In this document: piece after piece, positions 27,515-35,910 of the stretch | How positions within the stretch are numbered: position 1 is the first letter of the stretch | Layout of the letters: every line of letters starts with the position of its first letter | NCBI RefSeq assembly: GCF_014649655.1 | Contig: NZ_BMTL01000010.1 | Coordinates: 62,001 to 126,000, forward strand | Length of the DNA: 64,000 nucleotides | Reading direction: 5' to 3' | Source: Streptomyces humidus | GTDB taxonomy: Bacteria; Actinomycetota; Actinomycetes; Streptomycetales; Streptomycetaceae | Notes under the pieces: generated by a model | What the model was told of the DNA's origin: nothing | Database searches by the model: none | The model's input: the letters and a program-made list of their open reading frames with translations, nothing else | Program-made: the position numbers and the translations under genes

Positions 27515-28690
27515 TCAGCGCGCGGTCGTCGCCGTGCGCAGGGCACGGAGCAGGGCCTGGGCGCGGGGGTCCGCCGTCACGCTCGTCCGGAAGCCGTTGG
27601 TGACGTAGCCGAAGGCGATCCCCGACTCCGGGTCGGCCAGGCCGAGGGCGCCGCCGCGGCCCGGGTGGCCGAAGGAGGCGGGGGAGAGCAGGGGGGACGC
27701 GGCGCTGTGCAGCATGTGGCCGAGGCCGAAGCGGGTGTTCACCACGAGCACCCGGTCCGGGCCGGACGACTGCTCGCCGCGCGCGAGCGCCGTCGTCTCG
27801 GGCCGCAGCAGCCGTGTCCCGCCGTCGACCTCACCGATCAGCGAGGCGTAGAAGCGGGCCAGGCCGTCGGCGGTGGCGATGCCGTTGGAGGCGGGCAGGG
27901 CCGCGGCCCGGTAGGCGGGGTCGTTCTCGTCGGGCAGCGGGGTGATCGCGGCGAAGGCACGGCGGGTGAGCGAGTGCGGGTCGGCGTAGGCGGCGGCCAC
28001 GGCGGGCTTGGGCCGGGTCTTGAGCGCGCCGCTCTGCGCCGGCGCCTCCACCTGCCCCACGCGCCCCACCCGCGCGCGCTGCGCCGCCGGCAGCCCGAGC
28101 CACAGGGCGGCCCCGACCGGCCCGGCGATCTCGTCGGCGATCCACTCCCCGACGGGCCGCCCGGTGATCCGCCGCACCAGCTCGCCGGTCAGCCAGCTGT
28201 ACGTCTGCGCGTGGTAGCCGTGGTCGGCGCCCGGCTCCCAGACGGGCGTCTGCGCCGCGACCGCCGCCGCGCCGAGATCGGGGTCGGCGGCCTCGGCGGG
28301 GGTCAGCGGCCGGTCCAGCACCGGCACACCGGCGCGGTGCGCGAGCAGATGCCGTACGAGCGTGCGTTCCTTGCCGGCCGCCTTGTACTCCGGCCAGTAC
28401 GACCCGACCGGCGCGTCCAGGTCCAGCTCGCCGCGCTGGTGCAGCAGCAGGAGGCCGGCGGCGACGACGCCCTTGGTCGCCGACCGCACGATCTGGGCGG
28501 TGCCCTGTTCCCAGGGGGCCGTCCCGGCCTCGCCGTCCACGTCCCGCGCGCCGCCCCACAGGTCGACGACCTTGTGCCCGTCCCGGTAGACGGCCACCGC
28601 CGCGCCCCGGTCCCCGAGCGTCTCGAAGTTGCGGACGAACGCCTCCCGGACCGGCTCGAAGCCCTCGGCCACCGCACCGTTCACGTCCAC
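27515..28690 (-). CDS. serine hydrolase, class C beta-lactamase/EstB-like
   Basis: 391 residues. The SxxK motif is S70-A-T-K73, with the downstream Tyr region GYHAQTYSW and a C-terminal HPGRGG-type motif, as in EstB esterases and carboxylesterase-type beta-lactamases. There is no signal peptide, so it is more likely a cytosolic esterase than a resistance beta-lactamase. It is convergent with the DUF1876 gene. Confidence 0.87.
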   Translation of the reverse strand: MDVNGAVAEGFEPVREAFVRNFETLGDRGAAVAVYRDGHKVVDLWGGARDVDGEAGTAPWEQGTAQIVRSATKGVVAAGLLLLHQRGELDLDAPVGSYWPEYKAAGKERTLVRHLLAHRAGVPVLDRPLTPAEAADPDLGAAAVAAQTPVWEPGADHGYHAQTYSWLTGELVRRITGRPVGEWIADEIAGPVGAALWLGLPAAQRARVGRVGQVEAPAQSGALKTRPKPAVAAAYADPHSLTRRAFAAITPLPDENDPAYRAAALPASNGIATADGLARFYASLIGEVDGGTRLLRPETTALARGEQSSGPDRVLVVNTRFGLGHMLHSAASPLLSPASFGHPGRGGALGLADPESGIAFGYVTNGFRTSVTADPRAQALLRALRTATTAR

Positions 28691-28860
28691 GCCCGCACGT
28701 CCTCTCGGAGATCTCCTTCGACTCCTCGGGGAACGCCCCCGGCAAGCCTGCGATTCCTTCGCCCCGCCGGCCGAGAACGATCGTTACCCGGACGTGAGCA
28801 GAGCGCGGGGCAAGGTGCTCGCCGAGGAGCGCGAGTCATCGGCGGTGGGTCCGCCGTTCG

Positions 28861-29634
28861 TCACGCGCCCAGTGTCACGGAGCGCGGGTCGAACCCGAAG
28901 GGCAGCTCCAGCCGGTGCGCGCTCATGAGAGCCTCGTCGGCGAGCAGGTCGCCGGTCCTGCCGTCCGCCGCGATCACGCCCTCGCTGAGGATCAGGGCGC
29001 GCGGGCACAGCTCGAGGGCGTACGGCAGGTCGTGCGTGACCATGAGCACCGTGACGTCCAACGACCTCAGGATGTCGGCCAGTTCGCGGCGAGAGGCCGG
29101 GTCGAGGTTGGAGGACGGCTCGTCCAGGACGAGGATCTCGGGCTCCATCGCGAGCACCGTCGCGACCGCCACGCGCCGCCGCTGGCCGAAGGAGAGATGG
29201 TGCGGCGGACGGTCCTTGAACTCGGCCATGCCCACCTGTGCGAGGGCGTGGTCGACGCGCGCCTCCAGGGCGGCCCCCTTCAGCCCGGCCGCCGCCGGTC
29301 CGAACGCCACGTCCTCGCGCACGGTCGGCATGAACAGCTGGTCGTCCGGGTCCTGGAAGACGATGCCGACCCTGCGCCGGATCTCGGCCATGTGCTGCCG
29401 GCCGACCGGCAGCCCGGCCACCGTCACCGTGCCGGCCCCACCGCTCAGGATGCCGTTGAGATGCAGCACCAGGGTCGTCTTGCCGGCGCCGTTCGGCCCG
29501 AGCAGCGCGACCCGTTCGCCGCGCGCGACGGTGAAGTCCACGCCGAACAGGGCCTGGTGGCCGTCGGGATAGGCGAAGGCGAGGCCGGAGACGTCCAGGG
29601 AAACGTCGGTCACAGGGTCAGTCACAGGGTCCAT
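28861..29634 (-). CDS. cbiO: energy-coupling factor ABC transporter ATP-binding protein (CbiO/NikO)
   Basis: 257 residues from the ATG at 29634. Walker A GPNGAGKT at 46-53, signature LSFGQRRR, Walker B ILVLDEPSSNLDP and switch His MVTHDLPYA are all present. It overlaps the upstream cbiQ by 13 bp. With CbiQ and the CbiM-N fusion it forms an ECF importer for Ni2+ or Co2+ in the cytoplasmic membrane. One ATPase probably acts as a homodimer. Confidence 0.92.
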   Translation of the reverse strand: MDPVTDPVTDVSLDVSGLAFAYPDGHQALFGVDFTVARGERVALLGPNGAGKTTLVLHLNGILSGGAGTVTVAGLPVGRQHMAEIRRRVGIVFQDPDDQLFMPTVREDVAFGPAAAGLKGAALEARVDHALAQVGMAEFKDRPPHHLSFGQRRRVAVATVLAMEPEILVLDEPSSNLDPASRRELADILRSLDVTVLMVTHDLPYALELCPRALILSEGVIAADGRTGDLLADEALMSAHRLELPFGFDPRSVTLGA

Positions 29635-30383
29635 CCCAGCATGCAGACGACGAGGGCGGCGAACGGGAGGGTCAGTGCGTACGACCACTGCGCCCGGGTC
29701 GCGGTCGCCTCGTCGATCACCGGCATCGAGCCGGCGTAGCCGCGGCTGATCATGGCCAGGTGCACGCGCTCCCCGCGCTCGTAGGAGCGGATGAACAGCG
29801 CGCCCGCCGACTTCGCGAGCACCCCCCAGTGCCGCACGCCCCGCGCCTCGAAGCCGCGCGACTCCCGGGCGACCCGCATGCGCCGCATCTCGTCCGTGAT
29901 GACGTCGCCATAGCGGATCATGAAGGAGGCGATCTGCACCAACAGCGGGGGCAGCCGCAGCCGTTGCAGGCCGAGCAGCAGCTCGCGCAGCTCCGTGGTG
30001 GACGCCAGCAGGACGGAGGCGGCGACCCCCAGGGTGCCCTTCGCGAGGACGTTCCAGGCGCCCCACAGACCGTTGACGCTGAGGGAGAGTCCGAGGACGT
30101 CCACCCGCTCGCCCTCGGCCACGAAGGGCATGAGCACGGCGAACGCGACGAACGGCACCTCGATCAGCAGCCGCTTCAGCAGGAAGCCGGCCGGCACGCG
30201 CGCGCGGTGCGCGACGGCGGCGAGCAGGACGGCGTACAGGCCGAACGCCCACATCGCCTCCCGCGGCGTCGACACGACGACGACCACGAACCCGAAGGCG
30301 GCGGCGAGCTTGGTGTGCGGCGGCAGGCCGTGCACGGGCGAGTGTCCGTGCCGGTAGAGCCGGTGCGCGTGTCCCGCTCCCAT
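29622..30383 (-). CDS. cbiQ: ECF transporter transmembrane protein CbiQ
   Basis: 253 residues with about five or six helices. The two A-R-G type coupling motifs that contact the ATPase are recognisable (VARESRGFEAR and LAMISRGYAG). It is located between cbiM and cbiO in one transcription direction, 4 bp after cbiM. It is the T component linking the metal-binding CbiM to CbiO. Confidence 0.92.
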   Translation of the reverse strand: MGAGHAHRLYRHGHSPVHGLPPHTKLAAAFGFVVVVVSTPREAMWAFGLYAVLLAAVAHRARVPAGFLLKRLLIEVPFVAFAVLMPFVAEGERVDVLGLSLSVNGLWGAWNVLAKGTLGVAASVLLASTTELRELLLGLQRLRLPPLLVQIASFMIRYGDVITDEMRRMRVARESRGFEARGVRHWGVLAKSAGALFIRSYERGERVHLAMISRGYAGSMPVIDEATATRAQWSYALTLPFAALVVCMLGWTL

Positions 30384-30387
30384 GGCG

Positions 30388-31446
30388 TCAGACGCCGCTC
30401 GTGGAGGCCGCGGCCACGTCGCCCGTGCGGCGTCGGCGCACCGCCCAGAACACCGCGCTGCCCGCGACGACGGTGGTGCCGACGCCGATCACCCCCGCCA
30501 GGCCGCCCGAGAGGCGGGCGTCGGCGACGTCCTTGACGCCGTAGTCGGCGAGCGGGGAGTCGGAGGAGGCGTGCTTCTCCGTCCTCTTGTCGATGCCGTG
30601 GTCGGCGGCGACTTTCTCCAGGCCGTCGGGGTTCGCGGAGGCATAGAAGCTGACGAAGCCGGCCAGGACGAGGGAGGTGACCAGGCCGGTCACCCACAGC
30701 GTGCGCCGCGAGGCGCGGGCGGCCACGGGCGCCGTGCGCGTCCCGTCGTCCGCCGGGGCGTCGACGAGTTCGCCGTTCACCCGCAGCCGGAGCCGCTGCC
30801 GCAGATCGCGCGCGCCGTGCACGAGGTCCGGCCGGACGGCGACGACGGCGCCCACCGTCAGCGCGGTGATCGCGGCCTCGCCGACGCCGATCAGGACGTG
30901 CACGCCGATCATCGCGCCGGCCACCTTGCCGATCGCCACGTCGGTGGTGCCGCCGATCCAGTAGACGAGCGTGAAGGCCACGGCGGCGGCGGGCACGGAC
31001 AGCAGGGCGGCGACGAAGGAGGCGGCCGTGAGGGAGCGGCGGCCGCGGGGCAGCACCTTCACCAGGCCGCGGAACACCGCGTACGACACGACCGTCGTCA
31101 CGATCGCCATGTCGGTGATGTTCACGCCGAGGGCGGTGAGCCCGCCGTCGGCGAAGAGGATGCCCTGCATCAGCAGGACCACGGAGACGCACAGGATCCC
31201 GGTGAAGGGACCCACGAGTATCGCGGCGAGCGCGCCGCCGAGCAGATGGCCGCTGGTCCCCGCGGCGACGGGGAAGTTCAGCATCTGCACGGCGAAGATG
31301 AACGCCGCGACGAGACCGGCGAGCGGCGCGGTCCGGTCGTCGAGCTCGCGGCGCGCGCCGCGCAGGCTGACGGCGATGGCGCCGGCGGCGACCACTCCGG
31401 TCACGGCGGACGTCGGGGCGTTGATGAATCCGTCGGGTACGTGCAC
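30388..31446 (-). CDS. cbiM: Ni/Co ECF transporter substrate-binding protein CbiM/NikM fused to CbiN-like PDGLE domain
   Basis: 352 residues from the GTG at 31446. This start is chosen because mature CbiM/NikM uses its N-terminal Met-His (here M-H-VPDGF) as metal ligands; upstream extension of the open frame would bury it. The seven-helix S component is followed by a linker and a PDGLE segment (ASANPDGLEKVAADHGI) with a last membrane helix, equivalent to CbiN/NikN. No cobalamin riboswitch is visible; a Fur-type dyad sits 22 bp upstream. Ni versus Co specificity cannot be decided from the sequence. Confidence 0.9.
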   Translation of the reverse strand: MHVPDGFINAPTSAVTGVVAAGAIAVSLRGARRELDDRTAPLAGLVAAFIFAVQMLNFPVAAGTSGHLLGGALAAILVGPFTGILCVSVVLLMQGILFADGGLTALGVNITDMAIVTTVVSYAVFRGLVKVLPRGRRSLTAASFVAALLSVPAAAVAFTLVYWIGGTTDVAIGKVAGAMIGVHVLIGVGEAAITALTVGAVVAVRPDLVHGARDLRQRLRLRVNGELVDAPADDGTRTAPVAARASRRTLWVTGLVTSLVLAGFVSFYASANPDGLEKVAADHGIDKRTEKHASSDSPLADYGVKDVADARLSGGLAGVIGVGTTVVAGSAVFWAVRRRRTGDVAAASTSGV

Positions 31447-31467
31447 CCGATGATGATAGTGGCTTAA

Positions 31468-31482
31468 TGCGAACCATTCGCA
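31468..31482. promoter_or_regulatory. candidate Fur/Nur-family operator (tgcgaa-cca-ttcgca)
   Basis: A perfect 6-3-6 dyad 22 bp upstream of cbiM. Streptomyces Nur (nickel-responsive Fur homologue) recognises TTGC-containing dyads; on the minus strand this reads ttgcgaatggttcgca. Placement over the promoter fits metal repression. Confidence 0.45.
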
Positions 31483-31684
31483 AGAGCGAGGAATGCGTCC
31501 CGTTCGAGAGACCGGCCGCCCGCCGCCGGCCCGGGGTCGGGTCCCCTCGGGTCTGCTCGGGTCCGTGTATCGCACAGATGAGATATGTCGGTCCGGGAGG
31601 GCGCAATCCGCAAAATATGCGACATTGGAGAGGAAGCGGATGCATGACTTCCGCACAGGTCACGCTGCGTGAGAGGGCCGGTCG

Positions 31685-32038
31685 ATGTCTGTAGTCGAAC
31701 AGTACGCGCGAGCCCACATCGTCACCGACGGCGACCGGGTCGCGGAGGACACGGCCGTGCCGGTCGTCCTGCGCTACGACCCGGAGCAACCTCGCTCCGT
31801 GCGCGTCGGGCTGCCCGACCGCCGGGAGTGGACGTTCTCCCGCACCCTCCTGGAACAGGGCCTGCGCGCCCCGGCCGGCACCGGCGAGGTGCGGGTCTGG
31901 CCGTGCGGGCGCGTGCAGACCGTGGTCGAGTTCCACTCCGCGCACGACGTCTCGGTCGTCCAGTTCGAGTCGAAGACGCTGCTGCGCTTCCTGCGCCGCA
32001 CCTACATGGCGACGGCCCAGCAGCCCGTCCCGCGCTAG
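31685..32038 (+). CDS. ssgE: SsgA-like sporulation/cell division regulator SsgE
   Basis: 117 residues. The SALP fold signature is clear: VPVVLRYDPEQPRSVRVGL, WTFSRTLLEQGL, VRVWPCGRVQTVVEFHS and SVVQFESKTLLRFLRRTY. SALPs are actinomycete proteins that guide septation, peptidoglycan turnover and spore maturation. SsgE (SCO3158 in S. coelicolor) lies next to two penicillin-binding proteins as it does here, which decides the paralogue; SsgE affects spore separation and spore-chain length. It is convergent with the first PBP gene, with only 8 bp between. Confidence 0.88.
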   Translation: MSVVEQYARAHIVTDGDRVAEDTAVPVVLRYDPEQPRSVRVGLPDRREWTFSRTLLEQGLRAPAGTGEVRVWPCGRVQTVVEFHSAHDVSVVQFESKTLLRFLRRTYMATAQQPVPR

Positions 32039-32046
32039 CCGGGCTC

Positions 32047-33723
32047 TCAGCCGCCCATCCGCAGCAGGGACGCCACGATCGGGCCGGCCGTGTCGCCGCC
32101 GTGGCCGCCCGCCTGGACGACGCCCGCGGCCGCCAGATCCCCGCGGTAGGCGGTGAACCAGCCGTTGGGCTTGTCCTGGTTGTCGACCTCGGCCGAACCC
32201 GTCTTGGCGCCGTAGTCGGGGCCCAGGCCGGACATCGCCTCGGCGGCGGTGCCGGCCGCGGCCGTGTAGTTCATCAGCTCGCGCAACTGCGACAGAGTGG
32301 ACGGCGACAGCGTGCGCGAGGCCGACGCCAGCGTGCGGCCGTCCACCGACGGGGCGACCAGGTACGGCTGGTGGAAGGCGCCCGACTTCACGGTGGCGGC
32401 GACCGACGCCATGTTCAGCGGGTTCATCCGCACCCCGCCCTGCCCGATGAGGGAAGCCGCCATCTGCGCCTTGGACTGCACCGGCACCGAGCCGTCGAAG
32501 GACGGGACGCCGATCGCCCAGTTGTTCATCGACAGGCCGAACACCTGCTGGGCCTGCTTGGTCAGGCTGTCGTCGCTCAGCTCGGGGGCCTGGCTGATGA
32601 AGGCCGTGTTGCACGAGCGCGCGAAGCTCGCCTTGAACGAGCCGCCCTTGATCTCGAAGTCGTCGTCGTTGTGGAACTTCCACCCGCCGTAGGTGAACGT
32701 CTTCGGGCAGGGGTGGGTCTTGCCCGCCGACGCCAGCCCCTTGTCTATGAGCAGCGACGACGTGATGACCTTCATCGTGGAGCCGGGCGCGAGCGAGCCG
32801 TTGAACGCCGTGTTGAAGCCGCGGCTCGCGTTGGCCACCGCGAGTATCTCGCCCGTCGAGGGCCGCAGCACCACCACCGACGAGCGCGCCGTCTTCGCCA
32901 CCTGCCGTTCTGCGGCGGCCTGGAGGGCCGGGTTCAGCGTCGTCCGCACGGTGCCGGGGGTGCCCTCGCTGAGCTCCAGCAGCGTCTTGTCGGAGGCCTT
33001 CTTCGCCTTCGACGCCTTTCCGCGGACCACCTGGAGCTCCACGCCCGCCTTGCCGCCGGCCTTCTTGCCGTACTTCTCCCGCAGCCCGTCCAGCACCGTG
33101 CCCAGCGAGGGGTACTTCGCGGCCGTCAGCTCGCCGCCGTCGCGGTCGACGGCCTTGACCGGCGGGGTGCCGGAGTCGCCGGTGACGAGCGTGTCGCCGT
33201 CCTGGAGGTCGGGGTGGACGACGGACGCGTGCCAGTCGACCTGCGCCTTGCCGTTCTTCGGGTTGCGCACCACGGTGAGCGCGCTGTCGTACGCCAGCGG
33301 CTTGCCGATGTCCTTGTACTTCACCGTGGCCTTCACGGAGAACGGGACCCTGACGCCGGCGGCCTTGCCCGCGGTGAGGGTGACGTCCGTGATGTGGGCG
33401 TCCTTGGTGTAGCCGGTCAGCAGGGCGGTGGCGGCCGCCGAGTCGTCGGTGACGGCCGCCGCCCGGGCCGCCTCGCCCTTCTGCCATGCCGTCAGGAACC
33501 GGGCCGCCAGGGCCTTCGCCTCGGTGGCCGACGGCGCGTCGGCCCGGACCCGCGGCACCTGCTTGCCGTTGGCCGCCGCGGCCGAGCCGTCGTCGGCCGC
33601 CGCTCCGCCGTACAGCGCGTAGACGCCGAGCCCGGCGCCGCCGACCACGACGGCGATCATCCCGCCGACCACGGCGGGACGCCGCTTGTTGCCTCGTTCT
33701 TCGACGCGCCTTCTCTTGCCCAC
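32047..33723 (-). CDS. penicillin-binding protein (transpeptidase, NTF2-like N-terminal domain)
   Basis: 558 residues from the GTG at 33723 (ggagg 8 nt upstream; the open frame extends further but without a site). A single N-terminal membrane anchor is followed by an NTF2-like MecA_N domain, a dimerisation domain and a transpeptidase domain. Active-site motifs are S315-T-M-K, S-C-N (FARSCNTAF) and K-T-G (GAKTGSAEV). It is a class B D,D-transpeptidase of the cell wall. The next gene is a close paralogue, so a tandem duplication is likely. Proximity to ssgE suggests sporulation-linked wall synthesis. Confidence 0.92.
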   Translation of the reverse strand: MGKRRRVEERGNKRRPAVVGGMIAVVVGGAGLGVYALYGGAAADDGSAAAANGKQVPRVRADAPSATEAKALAARFLTAWQKGEAARAAAVTDDSAAATALLTGYTKDAHITDVTLTAGKAAGVRVPFSVKATVKYKDIGKPLAYDSALTVVRNPKNGKAQVDWHASVVHPDLQDGDTLVTGDSGTPPVKAVDRDGGELTAAKYPSLGTVLDGLREKYGKKAGGKAGVELQVVRGKASKAKKASDKTLLELSEGTPGTVRTTLNPALQAAAERQVAKTARSSVVVLRPSTGEILAVANASRGFNTAFNGSLAPGSTMKVITSSLLIDKGLASAGKTHPCPKTFTYGGWKFHNDDDFEIKGGSFKASFARSCNTAFISQAPELSDDSLTKQAQQVFGLSMNNWAIGVPSFDGSVPVQSKAQMAASLIGQGGVRMNPLNMASVAATVKSGAFHQPYLVAPSVDGRTLASASRTLSPSTLSQLRELMNYTAAAGTAAEAMSGLGPDYGAKTGSAEVDNQDKPNGWFTAYRGDLAAAGVVQAGGHGGDTAGPIVASLLRMGG

Positions 33724-33969
33724 TGCCAGATCCTCCGGATCCCCAGGGGCTCTCCCCCCAGCCCCAGCGCCCTCGTTGCCCTCGTTGACCCCAATGACGG
33801 CTACCACCCTAGAGTCCCCACGGGGGACGCGACGTCACGTGTGACGTCAGCCACCCCGCAAGGCTCGCTTCCGTCCGCCGATTTCGCCGCCGCCCGACCG
33901 GACGCCCGCCCTTGTCCGGCCCCGCCCGGCCCCCGCCCGTCCCTTGAGGCCCCGCGTGTGCGGCGGTGT

Positions 33970-35598
33970 TCAGCCGGCCCGCAGCACCTCCGCCACGAGC
34001 GGGCCGGACGCGTCGACGCCGTGGCCGCCGTCCTGGGTCATCGCCGCCGCCGCGACGTCGTCGCGGTAACCGGTGAACCAACTGTCGGACCTGGCCCGCC
34101 CGTCGACCTCGGCGGAGCCGGTCTTCGCGCCGATCCGGCCGCTGAGCCCGGCCATCACGTCGGCCGCGGTGCCGCTGGTCGCGGTGCGGTTCATCATCGA
34201 GCGCAGCTGCTGCACGGTGCTCGGCGACAGCCCGCGCGCCTGCGCCGGTTCGCGGCCGTCGAGGCTGAGCGGGACGATCACCGGCTGGCGGAACGTGCCC
34301 GTCATCGCGGTCGCCGTCACCGACGCCATGTTCAGCGGGTTCATCTGCACCTGGCCCTGGCCGATCAGGCCGGCCGCGGTGTCCGGGCCGGTGGAGACCG
34401 GCACCGAGCCGTCGAAGGAGGGGATGCCGGTCTTCCAGTCGAGGCCGATCCCGAACTTGTCCCGGGCCTCGGCGTTCAGCCAGCCGTCCTGGACGTCGTC
34501 CGCGAACTTCACGAAGGCCGTGTTGCAGGAGCGGGCGAAGCTCTCGGAGAGCGTGGCGTTCTCGTTCGCCCTCATGCCCTTGAGGTTGTGGAAGGTCTGG
34601 CTGTCCGAGACGGCCGAGGACGGACACGGCGCGGGCCCGTTCGCGCTGGTGAGCCCCTTGTCGATGAGGGTGGCCGCGCTGACGATCTTCATGGTGGAGC
34701 CGGGCGCGACCTCGCCCAGGAAGGCGGCGTTCCAGCCGTCGGTGCGGTTGTTGGCGACCGCCAGCACCTCGCCGGTGCTGGGCTTGACCGCCACCGCCGA
34801 GGACTGGGCGTACTTCTGCACCGCCTTCTCGGCGGCCGCCTGCACCCCCGCGCTGAGCGTGGTGCGGAGCTTGCCGGGCCGGCCCTCGGCCAAGGTCAGC
34901 AGCGCGGTGTCGGCCGAGCCCGGGGCCGCGTGCCTGACCGTCAGCTCGACGCCGGGCCTGCCGCCCGCCTTGTCGCCGTACTTGGCGCGCAGCTGGTCCA
35001 GGATCGGCCCCAGGGAGGGGTACTTCTCCTTGGTCAGCACCTTGCCGTCGCGGTCGACCGCCTCGATCGGCGGCGCCGACGACGCGCCCGTGACGAGCGT
35101 GTCGTCCATGTTCTTCAGCTGCGGGTGGACGACCGACGGCTGCCAGTCCACCAGCGCCTTGCCGGTCGTCACGCCCCGCACGACCGTCAGCCGGCTCGCG
35201 TAGGAGAGCGGCTTGGACTTGCCCCCGAACGACACCGTCGCCTCGACCCGGTAGGGCACGACGGCGCCCGACGCCGCGCCCGGCGTGATCTTCACTCCGG
35301 TGATGTGCGCGGCGCCGTAGGAGGCGAGCAGCGGCTCGGCCCTGGCCGCGTTGTTGGTGAGATCGGCGGCCACGGAGGCCTGCCCCTTCGCCCAGGCCGC
35401 GAAGAACGCGGCGCTGGTGTCCTTCACCTCGGACCCGCTCGGCGGCCCGCTCTTCACGGCCGCCGGTTCACCGTCCCCGGGCCCGGCGGCCCCGCCCCCG
35501 TCCAGCGCGTTCACGATGTTGAAGGCCCCGTACCCGGCCCCGCCCACCATCACGGCGAAGACCGAGCCGATCACGGCCGCCTTGGCCCCCTTGCGCAT
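33970..35598 (-). CDS. penicillin-binding protein, tandem paralogue
   Basis: 542 residues from the ATG at 35598 (ggggagg upstream). It has the same organisation as its neighbour: anchor helix at residues 7-30, MecA_N/NTF2-like domain, then transpeptidase with S301-T-M-K, S-C-N and K-T-G. Shared strings include LDQLRAKYG/LDGLREKYG, PSFDGSVPV and RMNPLNMASV/QMNPLNMASV. It is the first gene of the pair, with a 246-bp gap before the second; a 20-bp perfect palindrome lies just upstream of it. Confidence 0.92.
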   Translation of the reverse strand: MRKGAKAAVIGSVFAVMVGGAGYGAFNIVNALDGGGAAGPGDGEPAAVKSGPPSGSEVKDTSAAFFAAWAKGQASVAADLTNNAARAEPLLASYGAAHITGVKITPGAASGAVVPYRVEATVSFGGKSKPLSYASRLTVVRGVTTGKALVDWQPSVVHPQLKNMDDTLVTGASSAPPIEAVDRDGKVLTKEKYPSLGPILDQLRAKYGDKAGGRPGVELTVRHAAPGSADTALLTLAEGRPGKLRTTLSAGVQAAAEKAVQKYAQSSAVAVKPSTGEVLAVANNRTDGWNAAFLGEVAPGSTMKIVSAATLIDKGLTSANGPAPCPSSAVSDSQTFHNLKGMRANENATLSESFARSCNTAFVKFADDVQDGWLNAEARDKFGIGLDWKTGIPSFDGSVPVSTGPDTAAGLIGQGQVQMNPLNMASVTATAMTGTFRQPVIVPLSLDGREPAQARGLSPSTVQQLRSMMNRTATSGTAADVMAGLSGRIGAKTGSAEVDGRARSDSWFTGYRDDVAAAAMTQDGGHGVDASGPLVAEVLRAG

Positions 35599-35910
35599 CT
35601 GTGAACCCCTCCCCGTTGCGGCTTTCCCGGCCCGCGTTTTCTGAACGCGTTCAGAAAGCTCTTCTCCGGCTCACAGTAAGCGCAAAGGCCGGCCTGCGGT
35701 GCATCAGTTTCCGCAATCGTTAGCCCCGCGTATCCGGCCACGTACATGAACTCCGGCCGCCGATGCGACTCCACGCGCCGGTGCCGTACCCGAGGGTCCC
35801 CTCCGGGATGCCGGATTGGGGGCCTGACGATCCCGCACGCCAAGAAAGCGGCGAGAACCCCCTCGTTCACGAGGGGGAGGAGTCACGGCAACGTGCCTCG
35901 CGGTCGACCC
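35599..35910. promoter_or_regulatory. 312-bp gap with a 20-bp perfect palindrome (35638-35657) upstream of the PBP gene
   Basis: No gene is supported. The palindrome tttctgaacgcgttcagaaa lies 40-59 bp before the PBP start, where an operator would overlap the promoter. The rest is leader/terminator DNA for the flanking genes; nothing else is recognised. Confidence 0.55.

Noticed and set aside
27515..28690. secreted resistance beta-lactamase
   Set aside because: The SxxK motif is present but there is no signal peptide; esterase-type family members fit better.
31447..31684. cobalamin riboswitch upstream of cbiM
   Set aside because: Only a 238-bp divergent gap with no recognisable B12-box; the cbiM leader side is too short before the Fur-type dyad and the divergent ssgE promoter.
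31669..35604. 1311-residue plus-strand frame antisense to both PBP genes
   Set aside because: It spans two genes and their gap, has repetitive Arg/Gly/Val composition, and the opposite strand has full active-site motifs.
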